Source: Rubellimicrobium sp. CFH 75288
GTDB lineage: Bacteria; Pseudomonadota; Alphaproteobacteria; Rhodobacterales; Rhodobacteraceae
Assembly (NCBI RefSeq): GCF_009904055.1
Contig: NZ_WYDP01000002.1
Coordinates: forward strand, 1-64,000
DNA length: 64,000 nt
Reading direction: 5' to 3'
Of this stretch, positions 1 through 8,186 are shown in pieces (the first letter of the stretch is position 1; the number at the start of each line of letters is the position of its first letter). Under the pieces are notes generated by a model that worked only from the letters and a program-made list of their open reading frames with translations, made no database searches and had not been told where the DNA came from. A program made the position numbers and the translations under genes.

Positions 1-432
1 CCCCGAGAGCTGGGCGGGCCGGCGCCCCTCGAAGCCCTCCATGCGCACCATGCCCAGCGCGCGGCGCACCTTCTCCTCGCGTTCGGCCCGGCCAATGCCG
101 CGCACCTCGAGCGGAAAGGAGAGGTTCTCGGCCACGCTCATGTGCGGAAACAGGGCGTAGTTCTGGAACACCATGCCGATGCCGCGCTTGTGGGGCGGCA
201 CGTCGTTGATGTTGCGCCCCTTGAGGCGGATCTGCCCGTGCGTCGCCGTCTCGAAGCCCGCCAGCATCATGAGCGTGGTCGTCTTGCCCGAGCCCGAGGG
301 GCCGAGCATGGTGAGGAACTCGCCCTTGGGGATGGTCAGGTTGAGGTCCTTCACCACCAGGGTGCGGCCGTCATAGCTCTTCTGCACGCGTTCGAACTCG
401 ACGAAGGCCTCGTCGGGTCTGGTCTGGTTCAA
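1..432 (-). CDS. ABC transporter ATP-binding protein, polyamine type (3' part cut by window edge)
   Basis: ATPase subunit of an importer, most like the spermidine/putrescine (PotA) group. The first 144 residues are visible. The Walker A motif GPSGSGKTT lies near residue 40 and the Q-loop VFQNYALFPHMS near residue 90. The frame leaves the window inside the LSG signature, so Walker B and the regulatory C-terminus are missing. The chosen start is TTG at 430-432, with GGGAG six bases upstream; no ATG lies in frame between there and the Walker A region. Substrate type is inferred from family resemblance only, because the permease and binding-protein genes are outside the window. Confidence 0.85.
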   Translation of the reverse strand, partial: MNQTRPDEAFVEFERVQKSYDGRTLVVKDLNLTIPKGEFLTMLGPSGSGKTTTLMMLAGFETATHGQIRLKGRNINDVPPHKRGIGMVFQNYALFPHMSVAENLSFPLEVRGIGRAEREEKVRRALGMVRMEGFEGRRPAQLSG

Positions 433-646
433 GGCAGGGCTCCCTGTGGGCACTGGCTTTGCGCTTCTTCTGGAGGAGGGCTTACGCCAAGCGGCCCACC
501 GGTTGCAACCGGGCGGGCGGCGACGGCGCGGCCGATAGCGATCTTGTGGTCGCCCCGCGGGCAGGAGGCCACCGGACCGGGCGGCGGGCGAACGGATGAC
601 GGGCTGCGAAGGCGGTGAGGGAGAGGAGCCGGGCCACCGGCCCGGT

Positions 647-733
647 TGGTGCGGTTGAGAGGACTCGAACCTCCACGGGTGTTACCCCACAGCGACCTCA
701 ACGCTGCGCGTCTACCAGTTCCGCCACAACCGC
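647..733 (-). tRNA. tRNA-Leu (anticodon GAG)
   Basis: Class II tRNA of 87 nt with a long variable arm. The acceptor stem GCGGTTG pairs with CAACCGC and CCA is encoded at 647-649. The anticodon stem CAGCG/CGCTG encloses loop TTGAGGT, giving anticodon GAG, which reads CUC and CUU leucine codons. The T-arm carries the usual TTCGAGT loop. A well-spaced promoter lies just upstream at 751-779. Confidence 0.96.
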
Positions 734-750
734 ACCGACTGGCGAGGGGG

Positions 751-779
751 CGTATAGAGGGGCGGGGGGGGCCGCGCAA
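751..779 (-). promoter_or_regulatory. Promoter of tRNA-Leu
   Basis: On the minus strand TTGCGC (774-779) and TATACG (751-756) are separated by exactly 17 bases. The predicted start is about 10 bases before the mature tRNA 5' end. Sigma70-type call by inspection. Confidence 0.7.
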
Positions 780-818
780 GGGGCTCCGCACGGGGCCGCC
801 GCGGAAATCCCGAGACCT

Positions 819-847
819 TTGACAGGCGCGCGCGGCGGGGCGATGAG
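819..847 (+). promoter_or_regulatory. Probable promoter of lipB
   Basis: A perfect TTGACA (819-824) is followed after 17 bases by GATGAG (842-847), a weak -10. Transcription would begin only a few bases before the lipB start codon at 853. Confidence 0.45.
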
Positions 848-852
848 GGCGC

Positions 853-1515
853 ATGGTCGAATGGATCACGAGCGCGGAGCCGGTTCCCTACGAGGAGGCC
901 GTCGCCGTCATGGAGGCCCGCGCCGAGGCGATCGCGCAGGCCCGGGCCCCCGAGGCGGTCTGGCTCCTGGAGCATCCGCCGCTCTACACGGCGGGCACGT
1001 CCGCGCGCCCGGAGGACCTGCGCGACCCGCACCGCCTTCCTGTCCATTCCAGCCGCCGCGGGGGGCAGTACACCTATCACGGCCCCGGACAGCGGGTCGT
1101 CTATGTGCTGCTCGACCTGAACCGGCGGGGCCGCGACGTGCGCGCCTTTGTCCGCGCGCTCGAGGCCTGGACGATCGACGCGCTGGCCGAATTCGGCCTG
1201 CGCGGAGAGCGGCGCGAGGGGCGCGTGGGCATCTGGATCGTGCGGCCCGACCGGCCGCCGCGACCCGACGGCACCCCGCGCGAGGACAAGATCGCCGCCA
1301 TCGGCGTGCGGCTGAAGCGCTGGGTGAGCCTGCACGGCCTGGCGATCAACGTGGAGCCGGACCTCGAGCACTTCACGGGGATCGTGCCCTGCGGCCTGCA
1401 CGAGCACGGGGTGACATCGCTTGTGGATCTCGGTCTGCCCGTGGGCCTGGGGGATCTCGATGCGGCGCTGCGGCGGACCTTTGCACGGCATTTCCCCGAC
1501 CCCTCCCGGGGCTGA
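853..1515 (+). CDS. lipB: Octanoyltransferase LipB
   Basis: Transfers octanoyl groups from octanoyl-ACP to lipoyl domains of 2-oxoacid dehydrogenases and GcvH, the first step of cytoplasmic lipoate synthesis. The protein has 220 residues, the family's usual size. It shows the signature [12 protein letters not shown] near residue 70. The catalytic pair is visible: Lys146 in DKIAAIG and Cys180 in GIVPCG, a separation of 34 residues, the same as in characterised LipB. The ATG start agrees with family N-termini. No lipA is adjacent. The gene stands alone between the tRNA and ctaD. Confidence 0.96.
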   Translation: MVEWITSAEPVPYEEAVAVMEARAEAIAQARAPEAVWLLEHPPLYTAGTSARPEDLRDPHRLPVHSSRRGGQYTYHGPGQRVVYVLLDLNRRGRDVRAFVRALEAWTIDALAEFGLRGERREGRVGIWIVRPDRPPRPDGTPREDKIAAIGVRLKRWVSLHGLAINVEPDLEHFTGIVPCGLHEHGVTSLVDLGLPVGLGDLDAALRRTFARHFPDPSRG

Positions 1516-1566
1516 GGCCGGTGTGCTGCGGCACCCCCTGCGACGCCGTTCCGCATCCGCCTCGCC

Positions 1567-1595
1567 TTGCCTCGGCAGGGGGCGGCGGCTAAACC
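1567..1595 (+). promoter_or_regulatory. Probable promoter of ctaD
   Basis: TTGCCT (1567-1572), a 17-base spacer and TAAACC (1590-1595) lie about 60 bases before the ctaD start. The pattern is the same TTGCCn box with correct spacing seen at several other genes here. Confidence 0.45.
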
Positions 1596-1656
1596 GAAGC
1601 GCGACAGACAGGGGTCCCGCCGCGCCCCCGACCGACCACCCCCAGGGGAGAGCCCA

Positions 1657-3327
1657 ATGGCCGACGCCGCCATCCACCACGAGCACCACGACCAGCGGGG
1701 CTTCTTCACCCGCTGGTTCATGTCCACGAACCACAAGGACATCGGCATCCTCTATCTGTGGGTTTCGGGGTTCCTCGGCTTCATCGCCGTGGCCTTCACC
1801 GTGTACATGCGCATGGAGCTCCAGCATCCCGGCGTGCAGTACATGTGCATGGAGGGGATGTTCTTCTGGCCGCAGGACCCGGCCAACTGCACCCCCAACG
1901 GGCATCTGTGGAACGTCCTCATCACCTATCACGGGGTGCTGATGATGTTCTTCGTGGTCATCCCGGCGCTGTTCGGCGGCTTCGGCAACTACTTCATGCC
2001 GCTGCAGATCGGCGCGCCGGACATGGCCTTCCCGCGGCTCAACAACCTGTCCTTCTGGCTGTTCGTGGCGGGCGCGTCGCTCGGCGTGGCCTCCATGCTG
2101 AGCCCCGGCGGCGACGGCCAGCTCGGCGCGGGCGTGGGCTGGGTGCTCTATCCGCCGCTCTCGACCTCGGACGCGGGCTACGCGATGGACCTTGCGATCT
2201 TCGCGGTGCACCTGTCGGGCGCCTCGTCGATCCTGGGCGCGATCAACATCATCACCACCTTCCTCAACATGCGCGCGCCCGGCATGACGCTGTTCCGGGT
2301 GCCGCTGTTCGCCTGGTCGGTCTTCGTGACCGCCTGGCTCATCCTGCTCGCGCTGCCGGTGCTGGCGGGCGCGATCACCATGCTGCTGACCGACCGCAAC
2401 TTCGGAACGACCTTCTTCCAGCCCGAGGGCGGCGGCGACCCGGTCCTCTACCAGCACATCCTGTGGTTCTTCGGTCACCCGGAGGTGTACATCATCATCA
2501 TCCCCGGCTTCGGCATCATCAGCCACGTCATCGGGACCTTCTCCAAAAAGCCGATCTTCGGCTACCTGCCGATGGTCTGGGCGATGATCGCGATCGGGGT
2601 GCTGGGCTTCGTCGTGTGGGCGCACCACATGTACACGGCCGGCATGTCGCTCACCCAGCAGACCTACTTCATGCTGGCGACCATGGCGATCGCCGTGCCC
2701 ACGGGGGTGAAGATCTTCTCGTGGATCGCGACGATGTGGGGCGGCTCGATCGAGTTCAAGACGCCGATGCTCTGGGCGCTGGGCTTCCTGTTCCTGTTCA
2801 CCATCGGAGGCGTGACGGGGATCGTGCTGAGCCAGGCGCCGCTCGACCGCTATTACCACGACACCTACTATGTCGTGGCGCACTTCCACTACGTGATGTC
2901 GCTGGGCGCCGTGTTCGCGCTGTTCGCGGGGATCTACTTCTACATGCCCAAGATGACGGGCAAGATGTTCCCCGAATGGGTCGGCCGGACGCATTTCGCG
3001 CTGTTCTTCATCGGCGCCAACCTGACCTTCTTCCCGCAGCACTTCCTGGGCCGGCAGGGGATGCCGCGGCGCTACATCGACTATCCCGAGGCCTTTGCCA
3101 CCTGGAACTACGTCTCCTCCATCGGGGCCTATCTCTCCTTCGCCTCGTTCCTGTTCTTCATCGGCGCGCTGTTCTGGGTGCTGGCGCGCGTGCCGCGCAC
3201 GGCACCGGCCAATCCCTGGAACGAATGGGCCGACACGCTGGAATGGACCCTGCCCTCGCCGCCGCCGGAGCACACCTTCGAGACCCTGCCGCGGCGCGAG
3301 GACTGGGACAGGAGCCACGCCCATTGA
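1657..3327 (+). CDS. ctaD: Cytochrome c oxidase subunit I (aa3 type)
   Basis: Haem-copper catalytic subunit of the aa3 terminal oxidase, in the inner membrane. It binds haem a, haem a3 and CuB and pumps protons. The protein has 556 residues. Visible markers are STNHKDIG near the N-terminus, the D-channel region [12 protein letters not shown], the cross-linked HPEVY, the CuB pair [10 protein letters not shown], and the haem histidines in VAHFHYVMS. The start chosen is ATG 1657, with GGGGAG upstream; the reading frame is open for another 90 bases 5' but gives no conserved sequence. Subunits II and III and assembly genes are not adjacent, matching the separate ctaD gene of Rhodobacter. Confidence 0.97.
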   Translation: MADAAIHHEHHDQRGFFTRWFMSTNHKDIGILYLWVSGFLGFIAVAFTVYMRMELQHPGVQYMCMEGMFFWPQDPANCTPNGHLWNVLITYHGVLMMFFVVIPALFGGFGNYFMPLQIGAPDMAFPRLNNLSFWLFVAGASLGVASMLSPGGDGQLGAGVGWVLYPPLSTSDAGYAMDLAIFAVHLSGASSILGAINIITTFLNMRAPGMTLFRVPLFAWSVFVTAWLILLALPVLAGAITMLLTDRNFGTTFFQPEGGGDPVLYQHILWFFGHPEVYIIIIPGFGIISHVIGTFSKKPIFGYLPMVWAMIAIGVLGFVVWAHHMYTAGMSLTQQTYFMLATMAIAVPTGVKIFSWIATMWGGSIEFKTPMLWALGFLFLFTIGGVTGIVLSQAPLDRYYHDTYYVVAHFHYVMSLGAVFALFAGIYFYMPKMTGKMFPEWVGRTHFALFFIGANLTFFPQHFLGRQGMPRRYIDYPEAFATWNYVSSIGAYLSFASFLFFIGALFWVLARVPRTAPANPWNEWADTLEWTLPSPPPEHTFETLPRREDWDRSHAH

Positions 3328-3334
3328 GGACCCC

Positions 3335-3859
3335 ATGCCCTATGCATGGCTGACACGACCCAGCGCGGCCCCGGAGCGATCCGGGGCCGCGTCCGCTTCG
3401 CCCCCGGCGGCCGTCCTGCGGCTCTGGCCCCACCGGTCGCTGCCGCTGCGCGGCTTTGCCGGCTTCATCGGGATCACGGCGGCGCTTCTGGCCGTGCCGC
3501 TCCTGCCGGTGCTGGGATCGCCCGTCCTGTGGGGATTGCTGCCCTTCCTGCTGGCTGCGCTGGCCGGCCTGTGGTGGGCGCTGCGGCTTTCCTACCGCTC
3601 GGGCGAGGTGCTGGAGGAGCTGCGGCTCTGGCCCGACCGGATCGAGCTCGAACGCCACGATCCCTTCCGGCCGCCGCGCCGGTGGGAGGCCAACCCGCAC
3701 TGGGTACGCACCGCCATCCACCCGACCGGGGGGCCGGTGCCGCATTACCTGACCCTGACCGGGGCAGGCCGCACGGTGGAGATCGGGGCCTTCCTGAGCG
3801 AGGAGGAGCGGCTCGCGCTGCGGCCCGAGATCGAGGACGCGCTGGCCCGGCTCCGCTGA
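3335..3859 (+). CDS. DUF2244 membrane protein
   Basis: Small membrane protein of 174 residues, function unknown. After a variable N-terminus it shows RLWPHRSLPLRGF, a pair of hydrophobic segments around residues 45-90, and a cytoplasmic domain with the family pattern RLWPDRIEL, RRWEANPHWVR and EIGAFL. It begins 8 bases after the ctaD stop, so it is probably co-transcribed with ctaD. That pairing is common for DUF2244 genes and hints at a role linked to the oxidase or membrane, but this is inference only. Confidence 0.88.
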   Translation: MPYAWLTRPSAAPERSGAASASPPAAVLRLWPHRSLPLRGFAGFIGITAALLAVPLLPVLGSPVLWGLLPFLLAALAGLWWALRLSYRSGEVLEELRLWPDRIELERHDPFRPPRRWEANPHWVRTAIHPTGGPVPHYLTLTGAGRTVEIGAFLSEEERLALRPEIEDALARLR

Positions 3860-3866
3860 GCCGGCC

Positions 3867-4346
3867 TCAGCCGCCTCCGAGCCGCGCCTTCACCAGGCCG
3901 CCCGCCCGCCCCATGTCGAGCGCGCCGGCATGCCGTTCGCGCAGCAGCGCCATCACGCGGCCCATGTCGCGCAGGCCGCTGGCCCCGCTGTCGCGGATCG
4001 CGGCCTCGACTGCGGCCTGCGCCTCGGATTCCGACAGCGCGCGGGGCAGGAATTCCTCGAGAATGGCGGCCTCCGCCTGTTCGCGCGCGGCCAGATCGGG
4101 GCGGCCCGCCTCCTCGAAGGCGCGGGCGCTGTCGCCGCGCTGCTTGACCATCCTGACCAGAACGGCCGTCACTCCGTCATCCCCCACCGGGGAAGGCTGC
4201 CCCTCGCTGCGGGCAGCGATGTCGCGGTCCTTGATCGCGGCCGCCGCCATGCGCAGCACGGCCGTGCGGCCTGCGTCGCGGTCGCGCATCGCGGCCTTGA
4301 GCGCGGCGTCGATCCGTTCGCGCAGGGACGGCTGGTCCGGGGTCAT
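3867..4346 (-). CDS. GatB/YqeY domain protein
   Basis: A 159-residue protein of the YqeY family, related to the tail domain of the GatB amidotransferase subunit that contacts tRNA. The cellular role of the stand-alone form is not established. Motifs visible: VLRMAAAAIKDRDI near residue 30, the MVKQRGDSARAFEEAGRPDLAAREQAE segment (here split as MVKQRGDSA and AGRPDLAAREQAE), LEEFLP near 105 and DMGRVMALL near 130. The start ATG 4346 is preceded by GGAGGA. The gene is divergent from carA, an arrangement I recall from other Rhodobacterales. Confidence 0.92.
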   Translation of the reverse strand: MTPDQPSLRERIDAALKAAMRDRDAGRTAVLRMAAAAIKDRDIAARSEGQPSPVGDDGVTAVLVRMVKQRGDSARAFEEAGRPDLAAREQAEAAILEEFLPRALSESEAQAAVEAAIRDSGASGLRDMGRVMALLRERHAGALDMGRAGGLVKARLGGG

Positions 4347-4364
4347 CGGCGATCCTCCCCGCTC

Positions 4365-4394
4365 TCCATAGGGCCCCTGCCCTCTTCTCCGCAA
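4365..4394 (-). promoter_or_regulatory. Promoter of the yqeY-like gene
   Basis: On the minus strand TTGCGG (4389-4394) and TATGGA (4365-4370) are 18 bases apart, leaving a short leader that contains the GGAGGA ribosome site. Confidence 0.5.
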
Positions 4395-4414
4395 GCGGCC
4401 CGCCCGACGATGCC

Positions 4415-4443
4415 TTGACCCCTGCCCCCCCTGCCCTTAGGGC
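4415..4443 (+). promoter_or_regulatory. Promoter of carA
   Basis: TTGACC (4415-4420), 17 bases, then TAGGGC (4438-4443). The start codon follows 26 bases later with GGAGG in between. No attenuator or riboswitch is visible in this short leader. Confidence 0.6.
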
Positions 4444-4469
4444 TCGCGCCGATCCGCCGGAGGTCCCCC

Positions 4470-5639
4470 ATGCCCGCTCTCCGCCCCACCGCCTGTCTCG
4501 CCCTGGCCGACGGAACCGTGTTCTACGGCCGCGGCTTCGGCGCGACGGGCACGGTGACGGCCGAACTCGTGTTCAACACGGCCATGACCGGCTATCAGGA
4601 GATCCTGACGGACCCCTCCTATGCCGGGCAGGTCGTCACCTTCACCTTTCCCCATATCGGCAATGTCGGCACGAACCCCGAGGACGACGAGGCGGCCGAG
4701 CCCGTGGCGGCCGGCGCGGTCGTGCGCTGGGACCCGACCGAGCCCTCCAACTGGCGCGCGGCCGAGTCCTTCGGCGACTGGCTGGCGCGCAAGGGGCGCA
4801 TCGGCATCGGGGGCGTGGACACGCGCCGCCTGACCCGCGCCATCCGCCAGCAGGGTGCACCGCATGTCGCCCTCTCGCACGATCCCGAAGGTCGCTTCGA
4901 CCTGGAGGGGCTGGTGGCCGAGGCGCGGGCGTTCCGCGGGCTCGTGGGCCTCGACCTCGCGCGGGGGGTGACCTGCGCGCAATCCTACCGCTGGGACGAG
5001 ACGCGCTGGGCTTGGCCGGGCGGCTTCGGACGGCAGGCCGAGCCGCGCTTCCGCGTCGTCGCGCTCGATTACGGGGCCAAGCGCAACATCCTGCGCTCGC
5101 TCGCCTCCGTGGGGGCGGAGGTCGTGGTCCTGCCGGCCACCGCCACTGCGGCCGAGGTCCTCGCGCACGAGCCCAACGGCGTGTTCCTGTCCAATGGGCC
5201 GGGCGATCCGGCCGCGACGGGGGAATATGCCGTGCCGATGATCCGGTCGGTGCTGGAGCGCGCGGACCTGCCCATGTTCGGCATCTGCCTCGGGCACCAG
5301 ATGCTCGCGCTCGCGCTCGGGGCGCGGACGGTCAAGATGAACCACGGCCATCACGGCGCCAACCACCCGGTCAAGAACCTCGAGACGGGCCGGGTGGAGA
5401 TCACCTCGATGAATCACGGCTTCACCGTGGACGCCCAGACCCTGCCCGAGGGCGTCGTCGAGACGCATGTCTCGCTCTTCGACGGGTCCAATTGCGGGCT
5501 CCGGGTCGAGGGCCGGCCGGTCTTTTCCGTCCAGTATCACCCGGAGGCCAGTCCGGGGCCGCAGGACAGCGCCTATCTGTTCGACCGTTTCGCCGAGGCC
5601 ATGGCGGCGCGGCGGGGCGAGGGCACCGAAGGCCGTTAA
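4470..5639 (+). CDS. carA: Carbamoyl-phosphate synthase small (glutaminase) subunit
   Basis: Hydrolyses glutamine and passes ammonia to CarB to make carbamoyl phosphate for arginine and pyrimidines. The protein has 389 residues, a normal length. The N-terminal CarA domain carries FNTAMTGYQEILTDPSY near residue 40. The class I glutaminase domain follows from about residue 195, with SNGPGDP, nucleophile Cys273 in GICLGHQ, and the His/Glu of YHPEASPGP near residue 360. ATG 4470 has GGAGG upstream. carB is not in the window. The stop codon overlaps the first half of a CtrA-type box. Confidence 0.97.
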   Translation: MPALRPTACLALADGTVFYGRGFGATGTVTAELVFNTAMTGYQEILTDPSYAGQVVTFTFPHIGNVGTNPEDDEAAEPVAAGAVVRWDPTEPSNWRAAESFGDWLARKGRIGIGGVDTRRLTRAIRQQGAPHVALSHDPEGRFDLEGLVAEARAFRGLVGLDLARGVTCAQSYRWDETRWAWPGGFGRQAEPRFRVVALDYGAKRNILRSLASVGAEVVVLPATATAAEVLAHEPNGVFLSNGPGDPAATGEYAVPMIRSVLERADLPMFGICLGHQMLALALGARTVKMNHGHHGANHPVKNLETGRVEITSMNHGFTVDAQTLPEGVVETHVSLFDGSNCGLRVEGRPVFSVQYHPEASPGPQDSAYLFDRFAEAMAARRGEGTEGR

Positions 5640-5651
5640 CGGGTTCTTAAC
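5636..5651 (+). promoter_or_regulatory. Full-consensus CtrA-type binding site
   Basis: TTAA (5636-5639), seven bases, TTAAC (5647-5651) is an exact match to the TTAA-N7-TTAAC consensus of the alphaproteobacterial cell-cycle regulator CtrA. It sits 25 bases before the glycosyltransferase start and overlaps the carA stop. TTAA is very rare in this GC-rich window, so chance is unlikely. Binding itself is inferred. Confidence 0.6.
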
Positions 5652-5675
5652 CATCGTGGCGCCAGGCTGCGCCCC

Positions 5676-7430
5676 ATGCGGGGAGCAGCCACCGATTCGG
5701 GCCCGAGGCCGGCAGCGGCGCCACTCCGGTCGTGGGGGCAGGTCGATCCGGTCGTCCTGCCGCCGGAGGGCGCGCTTGCCGGGGCGGTCGATCCCGTGCT
5801 GCTGCTGCGGGAGGGCCTGCTGCCCTGGCGCCGCTCGGGAGCGGTCACGGTCGTGCTCGCGGCCGATCCGGGGCGGGCGCAGGCGCATCTGCCGCTGCTC
5901 GCGCGCGAGCTGGGCCCCGTCCGGCTGGCGGCCGCGGCGCCCGACCGGCTAGCCGAGGCCCAGCGCCGGACCCTGGGGCCCCTGCTCGCCCGCGCCGCCG
6001 AGGAGCGTTGCCCCCCCTGGGCCAGCTGCCGGACCCTGCCGCGCCGGCGCCTTCTGGCCGTCCTCGCGCTGGCGGCCGGTCCGGCGGTCGGGCTGGCCGT
6101 CACCGCACCGGCCGTCTTGGTTGGCCTGCTCACGGGCTGGACGCTGCTGACGCTCGCGCTGCTCGCCGGGCTGCGGGCTGCCGCCCTGATGGCGACCCTG
6201 CGGCGCGACCGCACGGATGCCGGGGCCGAGGTGATCCCGTCGCGCTGGCCGGTCGTGTCGCTTCTCGTGCCTCTCTACCGGGAACAGGCGGTGGCCGGGC
6301 ATCTGCTGCGGCGGCTCGGCGCGCTCGACTATCCGCGCGACCGCCTGGAGGTGCTCCTGATCCTCGAGGACGACGACCCCGTGACCCGCGCCGCGCTCGG
6401 CGCTGCCGTCCTGCCGTCCTGGGCGCAGGTCGTGGAGGTGCCGGAGGGCCTGCTGCGCACCAAGCCGCGAGCGCTGAACCACGCGCTGCGCTTGGCCCGG
6501 GGCACGATCGTCGGGATCTACGACGCCGAGGACGTGCCGGCCCCCGACCACCTGCGCCGCGTGGCCGCCCGCTTTGCCCGCCGCGGGCCGGAGGTCGCCT
6601 GCGTCCAGGGCGTGCTCGACTACTTCAACGCGCGCCGGAACTGGATGGCGCGCTGCTTTGCGCTGGAATACGCGGCCTGGTTCCGCGTGCTCCTGCCGGG
6701 GCTGGCGCGGCTGGGATGCCCCGTGCCGCTGGGGGGCACGACGCTGTTCCTGCGGCGCGAGGCGCTGGAGGCGGCGGGCGGCTGGGATGCCCACAACGTC
6801 ACGGAGGACGCCGATCTGGGCCTGCGTCTCGCCCGGCTGGGCTACCGGACGGAGATCCTGCCGATCGTCACGGAGGAGGAGGCGAATGCCCGCCCCTGGG
6901 CCTGGATCCGCCAGCGCAGCCGCTGGCTCAAGGGTTATGCGGTGACCTATGCCGTGCACATGCGCGACCCGGCGCAGCTGTGGCGCGAGATGGGGTCGCG
7001 CGGCTTCTGGGCGGTGCAGATCCTGTTTCTGGGCACGCTGAGCCAGTTCGCCCTGGCGCCGCTCCTGTGGGCGCTCTGGCTGGTGCCGTTCGGGCTGGCC
7101 GTGCACCCGCTGGGCGGGGCGCTGCCGGAGCGGGCGCTGCTCGCGGCCTCGGGGCTGTGCCTTCTGGCGACCGTGCTCGACTGGACCGTGGCCGGACTGG
7201 GGGCGCGGCGGGCGGGCAAGGCGGGTCTCTCCCTCTGGGCGCCGACCCTGCCCCTCTACTTCGCGATGGGCACGTTTGCGGTCTGGCGGGCGCTGGCGGA
7301 GGCGGTGCTGTGCCCCTTCCGCTGGGACAAGACCGCGCATGGCCTCGACATGCCGACGCTGCCGCGACGCGGCGCGGCGCCCTCGCCGCCGGTCACTGGG
7401 CGGCCTGCGCCCTGGCGGCGTCGAGCTTGA
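5676..7430 (+). CDS. Membrane glycosyltransferase, family 2
   Basis: Processive-type GT2 enzyme of 584 residues. A soluble N-terminal stretch (about 1-120) is followed by two membrane segments around 125-170. The catalytic domain shows SLLVPLYRE, the acidic DAED near residue 290, TEDADLGLRL near 375, and QRSRWLKG near 415 (the QxxRW motif). Several C-terminal membrane helices follow. The architecture resembles cellulose- or polysaccharide-synthase-like enzymes that use a UDP-sugar and export the product. The polymer is unknown and no partner export genes are adjacent. The upstream CtrA box suggests cell-cycle or motility-linked control. The 3' end overlaps the convergent regulator by 38 bases. 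Confidence 0.9.
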   Translation: MRGAATDSGPRPAAAPLRSWGQVDPVVLPPEGALAGAVDPVLLLREGLLPWRRSGAVTVVLAADPGRAQAHLPLLARELGPVRLAAAAPDRLAEAQRRTLGPLLARAAEERCPPWASCRTLPRRRLLAVLALAAGPAVGLAVTAPAVLVGLLTGWTLLTLALLAGLRAAALMATLRRDRTDAGAEVIPSRWPVVSLLVPLYREQAVAGHLLRRLGALDYPRDRLEVLLILEDDDPVTRAALGAAVLPSWAQVVEVPEGLLRTKPRALNHALRLARGTIVGIYDAEDVPAPDHLRRVAARFARRGPEVACVQGVLDYFNARRNWMARCFALEYAAWFRVLLPGLARLGCPVPLGGTTLFLRREALEAAGGWDAHNVTEDADLGLRLARLGYRTEILPIVTEEEANARPWAWIRQRSRWLKGYAVTYAVHMRDPAQLWREMGSRGFWAVQILFLGTLSQFALAPLLWALWLVPFGLAVHPLGGALPERALLAASGLCLLATVLDWTVAGLGARRAGKAGLSLWAPTLPLYFAMGTFAVWRALAEAVLCPFRWDKTAHGLDMPTLPRRGAAPSPPVTGRPAPWRRRA

Positions 7431-8046
7431 GCCGGGTCGTGAAGGCGCGGCTGATATGTTCGCGCAACGCGCGGTCGGCAGCCTCGCCGTCACCCGCCTC
7501 GATCGCCCGCACGATGGCGTCGTGCTCCTCGATCGTGCCGCGGCCGCGCCCCTCGGCCGCAAGGGAGGTGGAGGCGAGCAGCACCATGCTGCGATGCACG
7601 AGGTCGAGCTGCTGGACGAGAAAGCGGTTGTGCGAGGCGAGGTGGATCTGGCGGTGGAAGCGCCGGTTGGCCCGGCTGAGAGCCTGCGGGTCGCCCACGA
7701 GGGCCCGGTCGGCCTCGAGCATGTCGCGCAGGACGCGCACCTCCTCGGGCGTGGCATGGCGCGCGGCGAGGCGGGCGGCGAGCCCCTCGAGTTCGCTGCG
7801 CACGACGTAGAGTTCGGCCAGGTCGTTGTGGTCGAGCGAGGCCACGATGAGCGAGCGGCCGTCCCGCACGAGCAGCGACTGGGTTTCCATCCGCTGGAGC
7901 GCCTCGCGGATGGGCGTGCGCGAGACGCCGAACCGCTCGGCCAGCTCGCTCTCCACAAGCCGGTCACCGGGGCGGTAGAGGCCGGCGTCGATCGCCTCGA
8001 GGATGAGGTCGTAGGCGTCGCGCGTCTGGTGGCGGGGGTCAGGCAT
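7393..8046 (-). CDS. GntR-family transcriptional regulator with FCD domain
   Basis: DNA-binding regulator of 217 residues. The N-terminal winged helix-turn-helix spans about residues 8-70, with the typical ESELAERFGVSRTPIREAL recognition segment. The C-terminal FCD ligand-binding domain spans about 80-205, with the expected acidic and histidine metal ligands (RRFHRQIH, EEHDAIVRAI, REHI). Members sense small organic acids. The ligand cannot be deduced here, because the neighbours are a glycosyltransferase (convergent) and a UbiH-like hydroxylase (divergent). It has its own promoter at 8071-8098. Confidence 0.93.
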   Translation of the reverse strand: MPDPRHQTRDAYDLILEAIDAGLYRPGDRLVESELAERFGVSRTPIREALQRMETQSLLVRDGRSLIVASLDHNDLAELYVVRSELEGLAARLAARHATPEEVRVLRDMLEADRALVGDPQALSRANRRFHRQIHLASHNRFLVQQLDLVHRSMVLLASTSLAAEGRGRGTIEEHDAIVRAIEAGDGEAADRALREHISRAFTTRLKLDAARAQAAQ

Positions 8047-8070
8047 GGAGCGTCCGCGTCTGGAAGGCCC

Positions 8071-8098
8071 ATCCTACCCCCGGAGTCCCGGCATGCAA
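8071..8098 (-). promoter_or_regulatory. Promoter of the GntR regulator
   Basis: On the minus strand TTGCAT (8093-8098), 16 bases, TAGGAT (8071-8076). A leader of about 20 bases precedes the ATG at 8046. Confidence 0.55.
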
Positions 8099-8186
8099 GG
8101 CGGTGCGGCCCCGGGGGTCCGGCAGGGCCGCCGATCCGCGTGCAGCGGGCTTTCCGGGACGGTCGCAACGGCCTATGTCGCCCGTC

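Noticed and set aside
712-3336. Long minus-strand frame across lipB and ctaD
   Set aside because: Low-complexity His/Arg/Glu-rich translation antisense to ctaD, with no ribosome site or motif; a GC artefact.
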